Positions 61,470 to 64,000 of a stretch of DNA of 64,000 bases are shown piece after piece. Made by a program: the position numbers and the translations under genes. The notes below the pieces were generated by a model. The model searched no databases, was not told where the DNA came from, and worked only from the letters and a program-made list of their open reading frames with translations. How positions within the stretch are numbered: position 1 is the stretch's first letter; each line of letters starts with the position of its first letter. The stretch comes from Pontibacter ummariensis (GTDB taxonomy: Bacteria > Bacteroidota > Bacteroidia > Cytophagales > Hymenobacteraceae): positions 1 to 64,000 of the forward strand of contig NZ_FZOQ01000013.1 of the NCBI RefSeq assembly GCF_900188175.1. Direction: 5' to 3'.

Positions 61470-62276
61470 ATGAAGAGGGTCCTACTGTTGTGGATGGTGT
61501 TGATAGGGACGCTCCCCTACGCTGCGTGGAGTCAGTCAGCCCCCTCATCACCATACGAAGTAAACTGGCTACGCGACGGCGCCGTGATCGCAGGCGGAGT
61601 CGGTGCCACTGTTGTGGGCAGTACGTTTATCAAGAACAAAGACAGGCTCACAGCAGCTGACCTGGCAGGCATAAGCAAGCAGGACGTAAACGGCTTTGAT
61701 CGGTTTGCAGCAGGAAACTACAGCGCGAAGGCAGAAACCACCAGCGATTTTTTCTTTTATGGCTCCTTTGCCACACCGCTGCTCCTACTCCTGGATAAGG
61801 ATATACAGCAAAGCGCGCCGCAGGTTTACTTGCTGTATGGGCAGGCAATGGCTATGGCAGGCGGCCTCTACGCTCTATCGGCTGGCCTGATCGACCGCAA
61901 AAGACCTAGCGTGTATGCCGAAGACGCGCCGCTGGAAGCCCGCCTGCATAAATATGCCACCAACTCGTTCTATGGAGGACACGTTGCCGCCACGGCAAGC
62001 GCTACGTTTTTTGCCGCCAAGGTATTTCACGACTTTAACCCAGACTCTAAGGCAAGGCCCTATGTTTGGGCTGCCGCGGCTGCCATTCCCGCCACGGTGG
62101 GTTATCTGCGCCTGCGGGCAGGAAAGCACTTCCTGAGTGATAACCTGATCGGGTACGCCATAGGGACGGGCATCGGGATATTGGTACCTGAGTTGCACCG
62201 GAAAGACAACCGCCTATCGGTTTTACCGGAGAACACGCCTCTGTATGACGGGGTAAAGGTTGCTTACAGCTTTTAA
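61470..62276 (+). CDS. PAP2-family phosphatase, second tandem copy
   Basis: This 268-residue protein has a signal peptide (VLLLWMVLIGTLPYAAWSQ) and the blocks DRKRPSVYAE, NSFYGGHVAATAS and RLRAGKHFLSDNLIGY. It is a paralog of the preceding gene: the start is clearly diverged, yet the middle and end carry the shared 174-bp block. The motif-2 Ser-Gly-His is GGH here and AGH in copy 1. The differing N-terminal halves suggest different partners or substrates. The two genes form an operon closed by the terminator at 62276-62312. Confidence 0.87.
   Translation: MKRVLLLWMVLIGTLPYAAWSQSAPSSPYEVNWLRDGAVIAGGVGATVVGSTFIKNKDRLTAADLAGISKQDVNGFDRFAAGNYSAKAETTSDFFFYGSFATPLLLLLDKDIQQSAPQVYLLYGQAMAMAGGLYALSAGLIDRKRPSVYAEDAPLEARLHKYATNSFYGGHVAATASATFFAAKVFHDFNPDSKARPYVWAAAAAIPATVGYLRLRAGKHFLSDNLIGYAIGTGIGILVPELHRKDNRLSVLPENTPLYDGVKVAYSF
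61986..62159 (+). repeat. Direct repeat, copy 2 of 2, in tandem PAP2 genes
   Basis: Partner of 61167-61340 (see there). The sharp change between near-identity inside and divergence outside the block points to gene conversion after duplication. Confidence 0.85.
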
Positions 62277-62312
62277 ACAAAAAAGGCAGCTGAAACAGCT
62301 GCCTTTTTTGTT
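62276..62312. terminator. Bidirectional terminator between PAP2 and SusD genes
   Basis: A perfect 17-bp stem AACAAAAAAGGCAGCTG / CAGCTGCCTTTTTTGTT with a 3-base loop has runs of six A and six T. It starts at the last base of the second PAP2 stop codon and lies 18 bp from the susD stop codon, so it serves converging transcripts. Confidence 0.9.
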
Positions 62313-62329
62313 CTTTTATGATAGACCCC

Positions 62330-63829
62330 TTATGGATTCTGCACCATTTTAGGGTTCGCGTCCATTTCGGCCTGTGGAATCTGGTGGATGAACAGGTCTG
62401 AGTTAGCTGGGGTAGTACCAACTTTAGCCGTATGGTTACCCTCTCTTACTAACGGCTTCTGCAAGCGCTTGATATCAAACAAGGCAAAGCCTTCCCCGTA
62501 CAGCTCTTTTCTTCTCTCCACATAGATCTCCTCCAGAAGGGCACCTCCAACGTTAAGTGAAGGTAACACCAGAGCAGGATCGGTATAACGGCTGCGGCGC
62601 AGCTCCAGCAACAGCTCCTGCGCTCCCAGGAAGTCACCCAGCTGTGCCTTGGCTTCTGCCTCGATCAACAGCATTTCAGCGGAGCGCATCAGCACGATAT
62701 GCCCACCCAGGTCCACAAGGTCTTTGAACTTCGTGATCGTATAGCGATCAGAATTCCAAACCTTTACGCCCTCGTTGTTTGTAGTAAAGGCTTTGGCGTC
62801 CTCCTGAAACTCACGACGGGCGTCTGCCTCGTCGAACAAGGCTACGAACTGATCGTTAGCACGCAGGTTGTTATACCCTCTACGGGTATATGTTCTGCTA
62901 CCCGTTGCATTTACTGTATAACGGCCGTCGATAAAGGAGTAGAAAGAGGCGTAAGCATTATTCTGGTCAGCAGACTGCGGCAAGCCCCAGATCCACTCCC
63001 CATTGCTGTAGTTGTTGAAACCGGCTTTGTAAGTAGTGGCAGACATCAACGGATAGCCCTGACGAGCCTTTGCAGCAAACTCAGCTGCTTTATTCCATTG
63101 GCCCATCTCCAGGTACACGCGTGCCAGCAAGCCCTGCGCCACGTTCTTGTTGATGCGGCTCTTGCTTGGGCGTGAAGTTCCAAGTTTCTGCTCAGCATCC
63201 GTCAGGTCGGCCAGGATTTGGGTATACACCTGCTCCAGCGTTGCCCGCTCTTTGCCCTCTGTCTGAGGAGTAGCAGGGTCCAGCATCAACGGAACCGCAA
63301 GCGCGTTTTTGTCTTTCAGGTAAGTGTGCTGATAAACACGAGCCAGATTGAAGTAAGCAAATGCTCTAACCACCTTCGCCTCCGCCTCAAACCCGTCCTT
63401 CTCTACACTTGAAGCATCAGGCAAATTCTTGGCGTTTGCGATGATGTTGTTTGCGTTGGTGATCAGGTTATAGGAGTGCCCCCAGATGATACGGGTACCG
63501 CGGTATGTCGCCAACTTGTTATCCAGCTCGTACTGATAGATGAACCAGCTGTTGTTTGCCATCACGTCCTGCCCCATCACGTCGAAGGTCATCATGAGAG
63601 ACGGAACACCATAGCTATCGTGGCTTACGCCACCCTGGTTTACAGGGGCCTGGCGCATCAGGCGGATGATACCAGTCATAGCAGCCTCTATACCGCTCTT
63701 GGTGCTATAAGCCTGATCATAAGACACAGCGTTAGAAGGAACGGCCTCTAAGTAGTCTTTCTCACATGCTGTTAAGCTTAGCGTAGCACCAAGAATAGCT
63801 GCAGCAAATTTTATATTCTTAATTTTCAT
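62330..63829 (-). CDS. SusD/RagB-family lipoprotein (second pair)
   Basis: The ATG at 63827-63829 gives 499 residues (MKIKNIKFAAAILG) with the lipobox LTACEKDYLEAVP. An in-frame ATG at 63850 would overlap the susC stop and add seven residues. SusD hallmarks follow: FEAEAKVVRAFAYFNLARVYQHTYL, NKNVAQGLLARVYLEMGQWNKAAEFA, VLMRSAEMLLIEAEAKAQLGD, LLEEIYVERRKELYGEGFALFDIKRL and the end FIHQIPQAEMDANPKMVQ. It partners the SusC whose 3' end is visible upstream. The nutrient is unknown, because the rest of the locus lies outside the window. Confidence 0.95.
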   Translation of the reverse strand: MKIKNIKFAAAILGATLSLTACEKDYLEAVPSNAVSYDQAYSTKSGIEAAMTGIIRLMRQAPVNQGGVSHDSYGVPSLMMTFDVMGQDVMANNSWFIYQYELDNKLATYRGTRIIWGHSYNLITNANNIIANAKNLPDASSVEKDGFEAEAKVVRAFAYFNLARVYQHTYLKDKNALAVPLMLDPATPQTEGKERATLEQVYTQILADLTDAEQKLGTSRPSKSRINKNVAQGLLARVYLEMGQWNKAAEFAAKARQGYPLMSATTYKAGFNNYSNGEWIWGLPQSADQNNAYASFYSFIDGRYTVNATGSRTYTRRGYNNLRANDQFVALFDEADARREFQEDAKAFTTNNEGVKVWNSDRYTITKFKDLVDLGGHIVLMRSAEMLLIEAEAKAQLGDFLGAQELLLELRRSRYTDPALVLPSLNVGGALLEEIYVERRKELYGEGFALFDIKRLQKPLVREGNHTAKVGTTPANSDLFIHQIPQAEMDANPKMVQNP

Positions 63830-63849
63830 TCTTTTAAAAAAATCAACCA

Positions 63850-64000
63850 TTAAAGAGTTGCGCGTACACCTACAGAGAACGTTTTCTGTGCAGGGAAACG
63901 GCTGTTTGTAATACCATCAACAGCTTGCTCCGGGTCTAAGCCTGGAGTCTTGAACAGTGTCCAGAAGTTATCACCCTGTACAAACACGCGGGCGTTCTTC
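63850..64000 (-). CDS. SusC-like TonB-dependent receptor, C-terminal end only
   Basis: The last 49 residues before the TAA at 63850-63852 are visible. They contain ARVFVQGDNFWTLFKTPG, LDPEQAVDGITNS and the final strand FSVGVRATL. This is the typical barrel end of SusC/RagA proteins (family pattern VFVxGxNLFTxTxYxGxDPE). The start lies beyond the window. The susD gene begins 21 bp further on, so the pair is co-transcribed. Confidence 0.88.
   Translation of the reverse strand, partial: KNARVFVQGDNFWTLFKTPGLDPEQAVDGITNSRFPAQKTFSVGVRATL

Overview
The window reads as chromosomal DNA of a Bacteroidota bacterium, most like the Cytophagales/Hymenobacteraceae (a Pontibacter-like organism; the genus is inference). 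The evidence is two SusC/SusD pairs, a hybrid two-component regulator, type IX secretion (T9SS) sorting domains, SGBP-type surface lipoproteins, promoters of the TTTG-N19-TAnnTTTG type, and the gene order rpsU-xerC-hpf.

Positions 1-32,000 are a polysaccharide utilisation locus, almost all on the minus strand. The operon susC-susD-SGBP-IPT lipoprotein-GH26 mannanase-GH74 xyloglucanase (14435 down to 1837) is followed by a cut-off FG-GAP lipoprotein. Above it lie an SGNH esterase, a DUF1080 / sorbosone-dehydrogenase-cytochrome c / DUF1080-PA14 block, a GH31 alpha-xylosidase, the 1393-residue hybrid sensor-regulator, and a sodium:sugar symporter. Together these suit cutting of xyloglucan and mannan at the cell surface, import, and trimming in the periplasm. 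Gaps that look empty hold decayed ends of three galactosidases: one GH27-like and two GH2-like. A shared element, GGAAACATTTG with TTAAC 16 bases upstream and a TACnTTnG -7 box 26-27 bases downstream, precedes susC, the GH31 gene and the symporter gene. I propose it as the operator of the hybrid regulator.

Positions 32,250-40,900 hold a 3-methyladenine DNA glycosylase, then a cobalamin riboswitch that controls a BtuB-like TonB receptor and a BtuG-like beta-propeller lipoprotein. Small envelope genes and a B12-binding-type radical SAM protein with a CX4CX2C cluster motif follow.

Positions 41,200-60,400 are mostly housekeeping: GNAT acetyltransferase, uvrB, Kelch and DUF4270 lipoproteins, an ECF sigma factor paired with a protein joining an inner-membrane segment to an outer-membrane barrel (probably a dual-membrane anti-sigma factor), aroE, DUF368, a ComA-like enzyme, TPR, SDR, a CpsB-like PHP phosphatase, acyl-CoA dehydrogenase, rpsU-xerC-hpf and metK.

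Positions 60,600-64,000 hold two tandem PAP2 phosphatases that share a nearly identical 174-bp block, then a second susD and the 3' end of a second susC, cut by the window edge. I saw no tRNA, rRNA, CRISPR array or intact insertion sequence.
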